Part shown: in pieces, positions 54,912-64,000 of the stretch
Numbering within the stretch: position 1 is the stretch's first letter
Layout of the letters: every line of letters begins with the position of its first letter
Notes under the pieces: model-generated
Database searches by the model: none
Seen by the model: the letters and a program-made list of their open reading frames with translations, nothing else
What the model was told of the DNA's origin: nothing
Position numbers and translations under genes: made by a program
DNA from: Agrostemma githago
Lineage: Eukaryota > Streptophyta > Magnoliopsida > Caryophyllales > Caryophyllaceae
Reading direction: 5' to 3'
Assembly: GCA_958450325.1 (NCBI GenBank)
Contig: OY288254.1
Coordinates: 32,559,577-32,623,576 of the forward strand
Length of the DNA stretch: 64,000 nucleotides

Positions 54912-56511
54912 TGATAAGTGTAGTTTGTAGTGCCTAATTTGCTATGTTTGGTCCCGTTTGCCCTTGTGAAATCACTCTTTGGAGCGATTTCTGGGCTACT
55001 TATAATTCTTCTAGTTCATTTTAGGTTCCCAAGACCATTCATGGAGAATTGGAACGATTCCGACTCGTTTCATACACTTTTGGAGCGAACGAAGAGAAGG
55101 AACGATCACCCGGTGCCTTGGATTCGATACCGAGACCTTGGGACCCATTCCCGAGCCCCTTAGACTTGATCCCGAGCTCCGAGAATCGATGAGAAGCCCA
55201 TGAGAAGCAAGAAGGGACCTTAGAGCTCATAATGGAGGCTTACAGATCCTTCCCGGGCGGGAAGAGCATCCTTCCCGGTCGGGAAGGAGTGCACAAATCA
55301 ATAGGCTACTGTTTAAGCATTCTCGACCGAGATGAGAGCTTTCTGACCGTGAAGGATGGTCCATCCCGACCGGGACCATTCCTTCCCGACCGGGAAGAGA
55401 GAGCTGAAGCCCGCGCCTCTTCTTTTCTCCTCCTTCACTCTTGTAACCTTATAAATACTCCTCCCTTGTATTGTTTAAGGATGATACATTACCATACACT
55501 ATCTTGGACCTATCTACAACATTCAAAAACCCTAGATTTAGTTTCTCCTCTCATTAGTTTAATCTTCCCTTAACTTTTGTTAATCTTAGATTAATTAAGT
55601 TAGTTAATCTTGTATTAAGGTTCTCTTGAAGAATCCATCAATTCTTGACAACTTTTGGTGGAGATTTTTGGGTGTTCTTTTAATACAAGTTCTCATCTTT
55701 TTCATTCTCTTGTAGTTGGTATAATCTCTTTTCTCTTGTTCTTTATTCATTTCTTCAAGTTTTAATCTTTACATATTGTTTATTGTTCTTGTTAGTTCAT
55801 AATGGATGTTTTGCTATTTATGTTGATTTCTCTTGATAGTGTTAGATTTAGTTTCACTATGAGTGAGTAGACTCCTTGTGGGGTTAGTAGGGGGATTGAG
55901 TGTGGATTATGGGTAATTAGGGTTTGATTAAGGGAAAAGGTGGAATCTTTGTTACTAGTCACATGTTGAGCACTCTATGTGTTTGTTGAATTGCTTGTTT
56001 GAGTTGTAGTGGCCATGCTTCTCATGCTTGTTTTCATCTTCTCATCTTGTAATCAATTTGTTGTTAAATGCTTGTGTTTGGGTAATACATTGCATGAGTA
56101 TTCGGGTCTAGTCTTTGACACGAGAGTGCGGACTTTGGCTTTGACGCGAGAGCGCGAACCGACCTTAGTGACTAGGTGAAACCTACACCCTTGACCTCCC
56201 TATTATCCTACTACACTTATGAACCCAACCTAACCCTACTCTTTCCCGTATTTGATTTAACCTCTTTAGTCATCATTTCTCTAGTTTGATAGTTTCTTTA
56301 ATCTTTAGTTGTTTCACTTAGTTCTTGTCATATCTAGTGCATTGCTAGTCTAGTTTAATACCTTTCCATCATCATAGTTTGTCAATTCTCATCATCTTTG
56401 TGTTTGTTCGTGACATAGCCTCGTTTTTAGGTAGACTTAGTCTAGAAACCTATAACCGTCTCCGTGGATACGACCCGACTTACCCTAGCTACCCGTTAGG
56501 ATTAGTTGGGC
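54912..56511 (+). repeat. Ath-D: Athila-like LTR, plus strand, 3' end cut by Ath-C
   Basis: Starts TGATAAGTGTAG inside the Athila integrase remnant. No polypurine tract precedes it, so this is a 5' or solo LTR; the left TSD copy would be GCTAG (54907-54911). It matches the Ath-B LTR through GGATACGACCCGACTTACCC (about 56465-56485) and stops at 56511, where Ath-C begins. The missing end should lie beyond the window. Confidence 0.82.
55250..55457 (+). promoter_or_regulatory. Ath-D promoter: palindromes plus TATA
   Basis: TTCCCGGGCGGGAA (55250), TTCCCGGTCGGGAA (about 55271), weaker copies, ATCCCGACCGGGAC and TTCCCGACCGGGAA (55383). TATAAATA follows at 55450-55457. Confidence 0.68.
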
Positions 56512-58164
56512 TGATGGGCGGGATTGCCGTCGATCCCGCCACCAAATAATACCGAGTAACCTAACTAGGGTAGCTAGGGCATGTCGGGTCGATCCACAGG
56601 GACGGAAAATGCGTCTGGACTAATGGGTGCTACGGTCTAGGACTAGGTTCGAGACGAGCTAATCTAGGGGGGAGGCTAAGGACTAGGCTAAGGTCTAAAA
56701 CAAGGAAGAGGAAGACAAAACAAGTAACTAACGACTAAGGGAAGTAAAGATAACAATAAGAATGAAAACTAGGGTTAGGTCGGGTTCATGGATGCAAAGG
56801 AGACAAAAAGAGGAAAAACTGGATTACTAGCATGCTTTCGTAGCCTAGATTCCGCCGATCGGGCTTTCGCTACGTAATCGGCCTAGGGGTCGTCCTCACC
56901 GGGCTCTCGCTACGTAATGAGGGAACCAAACCAACCAACCAAACACACACATACAAGAGGAGATGCAAGAAAAACAAGGATTGATCGTCTCTAGTCTCAC
57001 AAGCATTTCATCAAACATGTGGAGTGCAAGGTTAATGGGAAACAACAAAAACAACATCTAGTACCACCCATCTCACCATAATCATCCACAATCACATCTA
57101 ATCACCCTAATAAACCCTAGCAAGAGTCTAATCAAACATATCTAATCTAAAACTAACACTAACAAGAGAAACCAACATAAGAATCAAAACATTCATATAA
57201 AGTACAAGCAAGAACAACAAACTAGATATAAAGATGAAAACTTGAATAACATAAACAAAGATTAAGAGTAAAAGTATGAGAAGATTATACCAACAAGAAA
57301 GGAATGGAAAAGATGAGAACTTGTATATAAAGAACACCCAAAACATCCACCAATGTTGTCAAGATTCGATGGATTCTTCAAGAGATCCCTTAATACAAGA
57401 TTGGCTAACTAGATTAAGGACTAATTACCGACTAATCTACTCTAATCTAAACTAATCTATGTTAAAGTAGTCTAGGGTTTAGTGGGTAATGTCAAAGATA
57501 TCATAAGATTACAGGAGGGGGGGGGGGGTATTTATAGGGTTACAAGAGTGAAGGAGAAGAAAAGAAGAGTCACGCGGCTACAGCACTTCTTCCTGGTCGG
57601 GAAGGAATGGTCCCGGTCGGGATGGGCCATCCTTCCCGGTCGGGATCAAGCATAACACTGGGCAGTGTTATCCGTAACACCAGGCGGTGTTATTGCTCTT
57701 CCCGGTCGGGAAGCTCCCTTCCCGGTCGGAACGGCCAGATCAATAGTCTCTTCATTCATGCATTCCTTCCCGACCGGGAAGGCTACTCTTCCCGACCGGG
57801 AAGGCTACTCTTCCCGCCCGGGAAGGGTCTTGTAGGCCTCCAATATGATCATAAAGGTCCCTCCTTGCTTCTTATGGGCTTCTCATCGACTCTCGGTGCT
57901 CGGGGTCGAGTCTAAGGGGCTTGGGAATGGGTCCCAAGGTCTCGGGATCGAATCTAAGGCATCGAGTGATCGTTCCTTCTCTTCGTTGGCTCCAAAAGTG
58001 TATGAAACGAGTCAGAATCGTTTCAATTCTTCATGAATGGTCTCGGGAACCTAAAACGAACTAAAGGAAACATAAATAACCCATAAACCGCTCCCAAGGA
58101 GCGATTCCACAAGGAAAACGGGACCAAAACACAACAAATTAGGCACTACAAACTACACTTATCA
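56512..58164 (-). repeat. Ath-C 3' LTR
   Basis: 1653 bp, TGATGGGCGGG...CTTATCA on plus. The minus promoter has TATAAATA (57529-57536) beside a G-run on plus, then about nine palindromes (57590-57824). Confidence 0.92.
57529..57824 (-). promoter_or_regulatory. Ath-C 3' LTR promoter
   Basis: TATAAATA on minus (57529-57536). Upstream are copies of TTCCCGGTCGGGAA type from 57590 to 57824. Between them lie two other inverted repeats: ATAACACTGGGCAGTGTTAT (about 57650-57670) and TAACACCAGGCGGTGTTA. Confidence 0.65.
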
Positions 58165-58178
58165 ACTCCCCCACACTT
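58165..58178 (-). promoter_or_regulatory. Ath-C terminal polypurine tract
   Basis: The minus strand reads AAGTGTGGGGGAGT, identical to Ath-B, directly before the LTR. Confidence 0.9.
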
Positions 58179-58879
58179 AACCCTTACTCGCCCTCGAGTA
58201 AGCACGAACTAACTACTAAACTAATAAAAACTAATATACTAGCCGAGCGGGTATTAGCGCACCCTACGCCCTTTCAACTCACGCGAGTACACTTAGAGGA
58301 AAAGTGCACTCCGCAAGGCAAGTAAGGTCTTGCGACAAAACTGTGGATGCAACCGGACACAAACACATAAACAAACAAGCATACAAACAAACAAACAAAA
58401 GGTTGCACCCAAAAAGAAATAAATACCGCTTCCCTCTAAAAAGCGGTGAAAGAAGCACCGGTTTAAGACTCAAGTTAAGTGACAACGTTCCCAAGCTAAT
58501 AATACAAATCGAGATGAACTAAACCCTAATAGTATGACGATAAAGCAACAAAAACGTTGGTAACTTACCTAGGTCCTCTTAGACTTCTAAGAACGTACTA
58601 CGGGACGATCGGCGGGATGGAAAAAGGATGAACCACGGTGTTAGTCGACACTGTAGGTAAATGAGACCCCGCCCCCTTTAGCGATGGGCCAAGAGGGTCG
58701 TCCCATGTCCAAAACCGCTTAACTAGTCCAAGTAAAAAGGTGGATATGATTGCAAAATGAGGGAAGACCGACCATTACCGCTATCATCCTTCCTAGGGAC
58801 ACGGTCGTTTGGTAGGATTTTCACGGTAATAGTCGGTAAAAGGCTTATTTTGAGAGGTGTGGGGACTCCTTTTGTGGGA
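58179..58879 (-). other. Ath-C 3' interior, no gene
   Basis: Collinear with Ath-B 6771-7408. No coding frame supported. Confidence 0.5.
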
Positions 58880-59052
58880 CGGTTTTTTTCTTTGGCATTT
58901 TTCTTTCTTTTGCATTTTTGCTTTGTTTTGCTATGCCATTTCTTTTTCTTCTTTTCTATTTTCTTTTTCTTGGCTTTTTGTGCCTTTTCTTTTTCTTCAA
59001 TCTTTTCTTTCTTTCTTTTTCTTTCTTTTTATTTTCTTTTCCCTTTTGGCTT
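58880..59052 (-). repeat. Purine-rich tract of Ath-C
   Basis: T/C-rich on plus, so A/G-rich in element sense, at the place matching Ath-B 6540-6770. Shorter than in Ath-B. Confidence 0.75.
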
Positions 59053-60072
59053 GATTTGAGTTGTGGGCATTTCTTTTTGCAACTAAGAAAGAGAGATTTC
59101 AACAAATTGCAACTTTATTGTGTGGATATGTGTAGGAGGTAGGGTAATGGGTATGTCGGGACGACGTCGTTCCTTCATACTCACAAAAAAAAGGGAGAAC
59201 TTGGACTAGTCAAACAATCCCAAACACGGTCACCTAAGGGACGGGACTCGGCAACCAAGGCCTTTTCACACCGTGGGTGGTCATAATGGTCAAAATGCAA
59301 ATCCCGTAGTAAATCCCTAGTAAGCTAGGTGGACTCAAGGTAAAGGACCAATGAAATCATTGATTTAGGGTCATTCTACTAGACTAAGGTCCAAGACTCA
59401 ATTCACACTACTAGAAAGGGAAAGTAAACGATTGCACACTAGCCTCTAAACCGGGTTTTCGAAAACCTTTTTACACACTAGACACAACTACACACACAAA
59501 ACAAAGACACGGCGAAAACAAAAGAAAAAGAGACAAAAGGCAACAAAACAAAACAAGATAAAACAAACACATAAACAAAACAAACACCACCCCGAACTTC
59601 CAAACAAGTCCAAATCAACCACAAATATGCACAAGCTCCACCCGAGCACACAACTTCACATATCTCCTCCAAACTCCACAAGGAACAAAGAGGAAAAAGG
59701 GGTGAAGAGATGTTACCTGATGTCTTGAGAGCTCTCCAAAGCAAACGGTGATTAGGCAACCTATAAGGAAAAAGGGAGGCAAAACACGCTCAACACAACA
59801 AAAGTACGACACAACGACACAAAAAGGAAAAGACACAAAAGAAAATCTTTTTGATTTTTGTGGAAATTTTTCAAATTTTTAGGGTTTTCAAGATTTTTCG
59901 AAGAAACTACGAAAATAAAACTAACTATACTAGAATATCGCTCCCCCACACTTAAACCAAGCAATGTCCTCATGCTCGATCGTAGTGTGTGGAGACACAA
60001 AAGAAAAGAAAAGAAACTACGAAAATAAAGCTTAAGATCAAAAAGAAAAGTGAAGAGAGGGTAGAATGTGTC
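59053..60072 (-). other. Ath-C interior with internal PPT-like site, no gene
   Basis: Includes CTCCCCCACACTTAAA at 59941-59956, the internal polypurine-like site. Also includes an A/T-rich inverted stretch near 59843-59900 matching Ath-B 5695-5760. Confidence 0.55.
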
Positions 60073-60312
60073 CGGCCGGGGTTTAATCAAGTCACCATGG
60101 GCCGAGACAAGAAAAGATATGGATGGGGGAAGAAATAAAAAGAAGGAAATAAAAGGAAATGGGGGGGGGGGGTGGGGGGGAGAGGACTAGGTGTAATCAA
60201 GTCACCTAGCCCGGATTCCGCCTAAATCCGACTAAATCCTACAAAAAAGGGTGAAAAACTTGTAAATTTGGATTTTGAAATGACTCTCGATGTAGTCACG
60301 TCATCGAGAGTC
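60073..60312 (-). other. Three-hairpin array with a shared 9-nt loop (Ath-C)
   Basis: In element sense: hairpin 1 (60282-60312) has perfect 11-bp arms GACTCTCGATG / CATCGAGAGTC with loop ACGTGACTA. Hairpin 2 (60187-60209) has perfect 7-bp arms CTAGGTG / CACCTAG with loop ACTTGATTA. Hairpin 3 (60073-60103) has GGCC arms around ACTTGATTA. Same order as Ath-B. A long G-run (60163-60180) lies beside hairpin 2. Confidence 0.72.
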
Positions 60313-60743
60313 GGGAGCAATAGCTACCAAGGCCCTGAGGGCAACCATGACACAAAAGTGTATAAGGGGAAGGGGACAAACAAAGGAAAACAACCGATAA
60401 AAGATGGAAAAGAAAGGATAGTTGCCGTACCCATCGGTTAGCAACTCACTCGCTCCATCGTCTCATAGTTCAAAATCGTCACATAGCTTGTCTATGTCAT
60501 TGCTATTCCTCTTCAATCGTGGTAGGCCCGCATGGTTGAAGTATTAAACTTGCAATGGTAGAAGGGAGTGGGATTTGATGGGAAAGTCGGTGTGTAGTGA
60601 AGATAAGATGAGGTGAGGGTATGTGTATGGAGTATAGGGGTCATATGATATGTGCAAGGATAGGTAGGGAGGTTGGGAGGGGGTATAACATGGTTGGGTG
60701 GGCTCGAATGTCGAAGAAGAGGCAAAATGTGGAGTAGGGGACC
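60313..60743 (-). other. Ath-C conserved non-coding stretch
   Basis: G/A-rich on plus, collinear with Ath-B 4923-5294. No gene supported. Confidence 0.5.
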
Positions 60744-60909
60744 ATCCCGGTCGGGATGGATGGTCCCGGTCGGGACGACACACCCGTCCCGGTCGGGACG
60801 ACGCTCCAGAAAACTCGAATTTTGGTACCCTCATCCCGGTCGGGACGGCTCCTTCCCGGTCGGGATGGATCACTCGTCCCGGTCGGGAAGCCTTCTTCTC
60901 GCCCGGGAT
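60744..60909 (-). repeat. Ath-C internal palindrome array (7 copies)
   Basis: ATCCCGGTCGGGAT, GTCCCGGTCGGGAC and relatives, seven copies in 166 bp, at the place matching the Ath-B array. Confidence 0.85.
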
Positions 60910-61191
60910 AGATCTTCTAACCTTCTATAATCCCAAAAGCTGGTCAAAAGCTTCAAAAACCGACTCCCTTGCTCAAAACCAAGCTTCTATCATCATCTAC
61001 TCTCCTCGAGACTTCATCTTCACTAAGACCTACCAAATAAACTCAAATAACATTCATCAAGATCCCTCCCTCACATCACTCATCAAAATACCAAATTACA
61101 AGACTTCCACAAAAACTAACAATCCTAAAAACCAAAATATCCAAACAAACATATACACAAACACAAGCACAAAAGAAAAGGGAAAAGATAT
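60910..61191 (-). other. Ath-C spacer after the gag-like gene
   Basis: A/C-rich on plus, non-coding, matching the place of Ath-B 4401-4735. No feature supported. Confidence 0.45.
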
Positions 61192-62514
61192 TTACACTAA
61201 GCTACTCTCACCAACTACACTTCCATAGCCATCAAGAGCTCGGAGGAGTAAGTCAAATGCCCTAGCAACATCTTCATTGAGGCTCACATGGCCGAGCCTA
61301 GCTACTTTCAAGAGCTTCCAAGTCGGAGGCAAGAAGCAATCATCTTCATTATGCTCGGGGTTTTCGTGATATTCCGGGTCTTCCGAACCAACATAGCAAC
61401 GACTCTTATGACCATCCGGTAGGTATAGTGGTCTAGAGTCATGCTCGGTGTTATGATGTGGGAGATCACAGCCAAAGGGGGTTGCTTCTTCTACGGGGTC
61501 GAGAGTAGAACTCTTTTCCACCGCCCGAAAAGGATCCTCTTCATCAACCGTCTCACAAGACAAGGGACTAGAAATCGAGTGCGATAGACGAGGAGAAGGC
61601 ATCAAGTTTTCTTCATTGGAGGCTTTAGGCTCCTCCAATTTCCCATTCAAAGAAAGTTCCAAGGCATCTACTTCTTTCTCCCAAGTATTACGCTCCTTTT
61701 CACTCACCTTGTCTATATGGCCAAGAGGAGGTATGTCTTCACTTGGCTTTGGATTGTCTAGATCCGGTTCATCACGAAGAAAATCATACAAATCCAATTT
61801 GATAGCCAATACATTGGCTCCCCAAGAGTTACCTTGAGAATCATGTTCACTTCCCTCCTCATTGTTGACCCTTGAAGCTTCAACTTCCTCTATTCTTCCC
61901 ATATCTTCACCATCCAAGCAACACTCAACAATGATCTCTTGATTGACCCTCTCTTCTTCATTTGTAGCTTCACGATCGGGTTGACTTTCTTGTGGAGACA
62001 CCCGACCTTCATGCCCAAATGAACCTTCCTCAAAAATTCGTGGAGCTCGAGTGGCCGACATCGTGATACGAGCCATGAGTGCATTGATCCGAGCATCTTG
62101 CACCTCTATTTGGGCCTTGAGCTCCTCTTTGACCCCTTGTATTTGAGTCATCATCGCTTGTTGACTCTTTTGCAATAAAATCATCATCTCATGTTGACCC
62201 TTTTGCAATAGCATTATCGCCTCTTGTTGACTCTTTTGCATTTGAACCAACATTTGACAAGTCTCAAAGTTGGAGGTTTTTGGTTGTGGGTTATGTGTAG
62301 GTGTTTGGTAGTTGTTACGATGTTGGAATGATCCTTGACAACTTTCATGGTAACCATATGGAGGGCGTTCGTAAGATTGTTGATGAGGTTGAAATGGTTG
62401 GTGAAATTTTGGGACTTGGCAATTTGCCCCATAGTTTTCCCGTGACGATTGATGGAAGCTAGGACGTGCCATTTCCATAACGTTGCTTTGATACCTAGGA
62501 TGAACTAGAAGCAC
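61192..62514 (-). CDS. Gag-like protein of Ath-C (440 aa, intact)
   Basis: The only gene in Ath-C. Residues 15-80 are rich in Gln, Tyr, His and Pro. Residues 85-152 form a Gln-rich coiled coil with repeated LLQKSQQxMM-type units (about 12 residues each), then INALMARIT. Residues 170-370 are acidic. The last 60 or so carry FLPPTWKLL and DVARAFDLLLRALDGYG. The Ath-B protein has the same order of parts, with low identity except for the coiled coil and the tail. No zinc knuckle or enzyme motif. The start is uncertain: Met 1, Met 13 or Met 15 could be used, and Met 15 (MARPSF) gives the best alignment to the Q/Y-rich part. Function unknown; a self-assembling or RNA-associated role is a guess. Confidence 0.78.
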   Translation of the reverse strand: MLLVHPRYQSNVMEMARPSFHQSSRENYGANCQVPKFHQPFQPHQQSYERPPYGYHESCQGSFQHRNNYQTPTHNPQPKTSNFETCQMLVQMQKSQQEAIMLLQKGQHEMMILLQKSQQAMMTQIQGVKEELKAQIEVQDARINALMARITMSATRAPRIFEEGSFGHEGRVSPQESQPDREATNEEERVNQEIIVECCLDGEDMGRIEEVEASRVNNEEGSEHDSQGNSWGANVLAIKLDLYDFLRDEPDLDNPKPSEDIPPLGHIDKVSEKERNTWEKEVDALELSLNGKLEEPKASNEENLMPSPRLSHSISSPLSCETVDEEDPFRAVEKSSTLDPVEEATPFGCDLPHHNTEHDSRPLYLPDGHKSRCYVGSEDPEYHENPEHNEDDCFLPPTWKLLKVARLGHVSLNEDVARAFDLLLRALDGYGSVVGESSLV

Positions 62515-62665
62515 TTGAGCAAACGTTAGTAGCCTAGTGCTTTTGAGGCACTAGGAGGAGAGAATAGCACACAAGAAGTAGAACGGAGATACACAAGGAG
62601 AAGAAAACACAAAAAAATCAAGAACAAAGTCCAAAACTAAGCAAACAAAAGTCTAAACTACGCCG

Positions 62666-62683
62666 TCCCCGGCAACGGCGCCA
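62666..62683 (-). other. Ath-C primer binding site
   Basis: TGGCGCCGTTGCCGGGGA on minus, three bases from the LTR. Confidence 0.9.
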
Positions 62684-62686
62684 ATT

Positions 62687-64000
62687 TGATGGGCGGGATT
62701 GCCGTCGATCCCACCACCAAATAATACCGAGTAACCTAACTAGGGTAGCTAGGGCAAGTCGGGTCAATCCACAGGGACGGAAAATGCGTCTGCACTAATG
62801 GGTGCTACGGTCAAGGACTAGGTTCGAGACGAGCTAATCTAGGGGGGAGGCTAAGGACTAGGCTAAGGTCTAAAACAAGGAAGAGGAAGACAAAACAAGT
62901 AACTAACGACTAAGGGAAGTAAAGATAACAATAAGAATGAAAACTAGGGTTAGGCCGGGTTCATGGATGCAAAGGAGACAAAAAGGGGAAAAACTGGGTT
63001 ACTAGCATGCTTTCGTAGCCTAGATTCCGCCGATCGGGCTCTCGCTACGTAATCGACCTAGGGGTCGTCCTCACTGAGCTCTCGCTACGTAATGAGGGAA
63101 CCAAACCAACCAACCAAACACACACATACAAGAGGAGATGCAAGAAAAACAAGGATTGATCGTCTCTAGTCTCACAAGCATTTCATCAAACATGTGGAGT
63201 GCAAGGTTAATGGGAAACAACAAAAACAACATCTAGTACCACCCATCTCACCCTAATCATCCACAATCACATCCAATCACCCTAATAACCCTAGCAAGAG
63301 TCTACTCAAACATATCTAATCTAAAACTAACACTAAAAGGAGAAACCAACATAAGAATCAAAACATTCATATAAAGTACAAGCAAGAACAACAAACTAGA
63401 TATAAAGATGAAAAATTGAATAACATAAACAATGATTAAGAGTAAAAGTATGAGAATAATATACCAACAAGAAAGGAATGGAAAAGATGAGAACTTGTAT
63501 ATAAAGAACACCCAAAACATCCACCAATGTTGTCAAGATTCGATGGATTCTTCAAGAGATCCCTTAATACAAGATTGGCTAACTAGATTAAGGACTAATT
63601 ACCGACTAATCTACTCTAATCTAAACTAATCTATGCTAAAGTAGTCTAGGGTTTAGTGGGTAATGTCAAAGATATAAGATTACAAGAGGGGGGGGGGGGG
63701 GTATTTATAGGGTTACAAGAGTGAAGGAGAAGAAAAGAAGAGTCACGCGGCTACAGCACTTCTTCCCGGTCGGAAGGAATGGTCCCGGTCGGGATGGGCC
63801 ATCCTTCCCGGTCGGGAAGCTCTCTTCCCGGTCGGGATCAAGCATAACACCGGGCTGTGTTATCCATAACACCAGGCGGTGTTATGGCTCTTCCCGGTCT
63901 GGAAGCTCTTTTCCCGGTCGGGACGGCCAGATCAGTAGCCTCTTCATTCATGCACTCCTTCCCGACCGGGAAGGCTACTCTTCCCGCCCAGGAAGGGTCT
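62687..64000 (-). repeat. Ath-C 5' LTR, truncated by window end
   Basis: Matches 56512 to about 57830. TATAAATA (minus) lies at 63702-63709 and palindromes run from about 63763 to the window end. The G-run beside the TATA box differs in length from the other LTR. Confidence 0.9.

Larger units (their letters stand above)
56512..64000 (-). mobile_element. Ath-C: non-autonomous Athila-like LTR retrotransposon, cut by window end
   Basis: Minus strand. 3' LTR 56512-58164, PPT 58165-58178, PBS 62666-62683 (TGGCGCCGTTGCCGGGGA), 5' LTR from 62687 past the window end. One gag-like gene and no pol domain. The LTRs are near-identical by eye. The interior is collinear with Ath-B but diverged. It is inserted in the Ath-D LTR. 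Confidence 0.92.

Noticed and set aside
1..64000. tRNA, rRNA or host protein-coding genes
   Set aside because: None could be recognised on either strand; every domain seen belongs to transposable elements.

Overview
The window is plant nuclear repeat DNA, almost certainly from a eudicot. No ordinary host gene can be supported anywhere in it. Nearly every base belongs to nested transposable elements: Ty3/gypsy elements of the Tat and Athila types, one Ty1/copia element, two L1-type LINEs, one Helitron-like element and two Stowaway-like MITEs. Nothing proves the species. The mix of Tat elements with antisense extra genes and CTCCCTCCG-ended MITEs would fit Caryophyllales, but that is a guess. 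Element names used here (Tat-1, Ath-B and so on) are labels for this window only.

Layout. (1) 1-29750 is Tat-1, minus strand, about 17 kb before later insertions. Its 5' LTR is 27597-29750 and its 3' LTR is 9757 down past the window start. Inside Tat-1 sit Ath-B (1197-9049, complete, non-autonomous), MITE-1 (16337-16426), Tat-3 solo LTR (16751-19295), Ath-E solo LTR (21141-22627) and Hel-1 (24257-25303). (2) 29751 to about 47500 is Tat-2, an older minus-strand Tat element whose 3' LTR was hit by Tat-1. Its integrase is split by Copia-1 (33971-43141, plus strand, TSD CTTTC), and its RNase H is split by a 5'-truncated LINE (45054-46261). (3) 47500-54911 holds unassigned AT-rich DNA, MITE-2 (48346-48553), a nearly full-length LINE-2 (49173-53967, 15-bp TSD) and an Athila integrase remnant. 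(4) 54912-64000 holds an Athila-like LTR (Ath-D, plus strand) interrupted by Ath-C (minus strand), which runs off the right edge.

Both Tat elements carry genes on the strand opposite to gag-pol. Tat-1 has two in tandem. One is an eight-exon Plant Mobile Domain gene (11723-14956). The other is a second gene (15884-19993) whose reading frame closes exactly when MITE-1 and the Tat-3 solo LTR are removed. Tat-2 has a homologue of the second gene (31813-33435). Because these genes are antisense, their introns cannot be spliced from the element's genomic RNA, so an intron-containing gene can be carried through retrotransposition.

Ath-B and Ath-C have no pol. Each encodes one protein with a Tyr/Gln/Pro-rich start, a coiled coil, an acidic middle and a conserved C-terminal tail (FLPPxW, AFDLLLxALxGYG). 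Downstream of that gene both share, in the same order, an array of 14-bp palindromes, three hairpins with a common 9-nt loop, an internal copy of the polypurine tract, a purine-rich tract and the terminal polypurine tract. Promoter regions of the LTR families here repeatedly show GC-rich 12-14 bp palindromes just upstream of the TATA box, with a different palindrome in each family.
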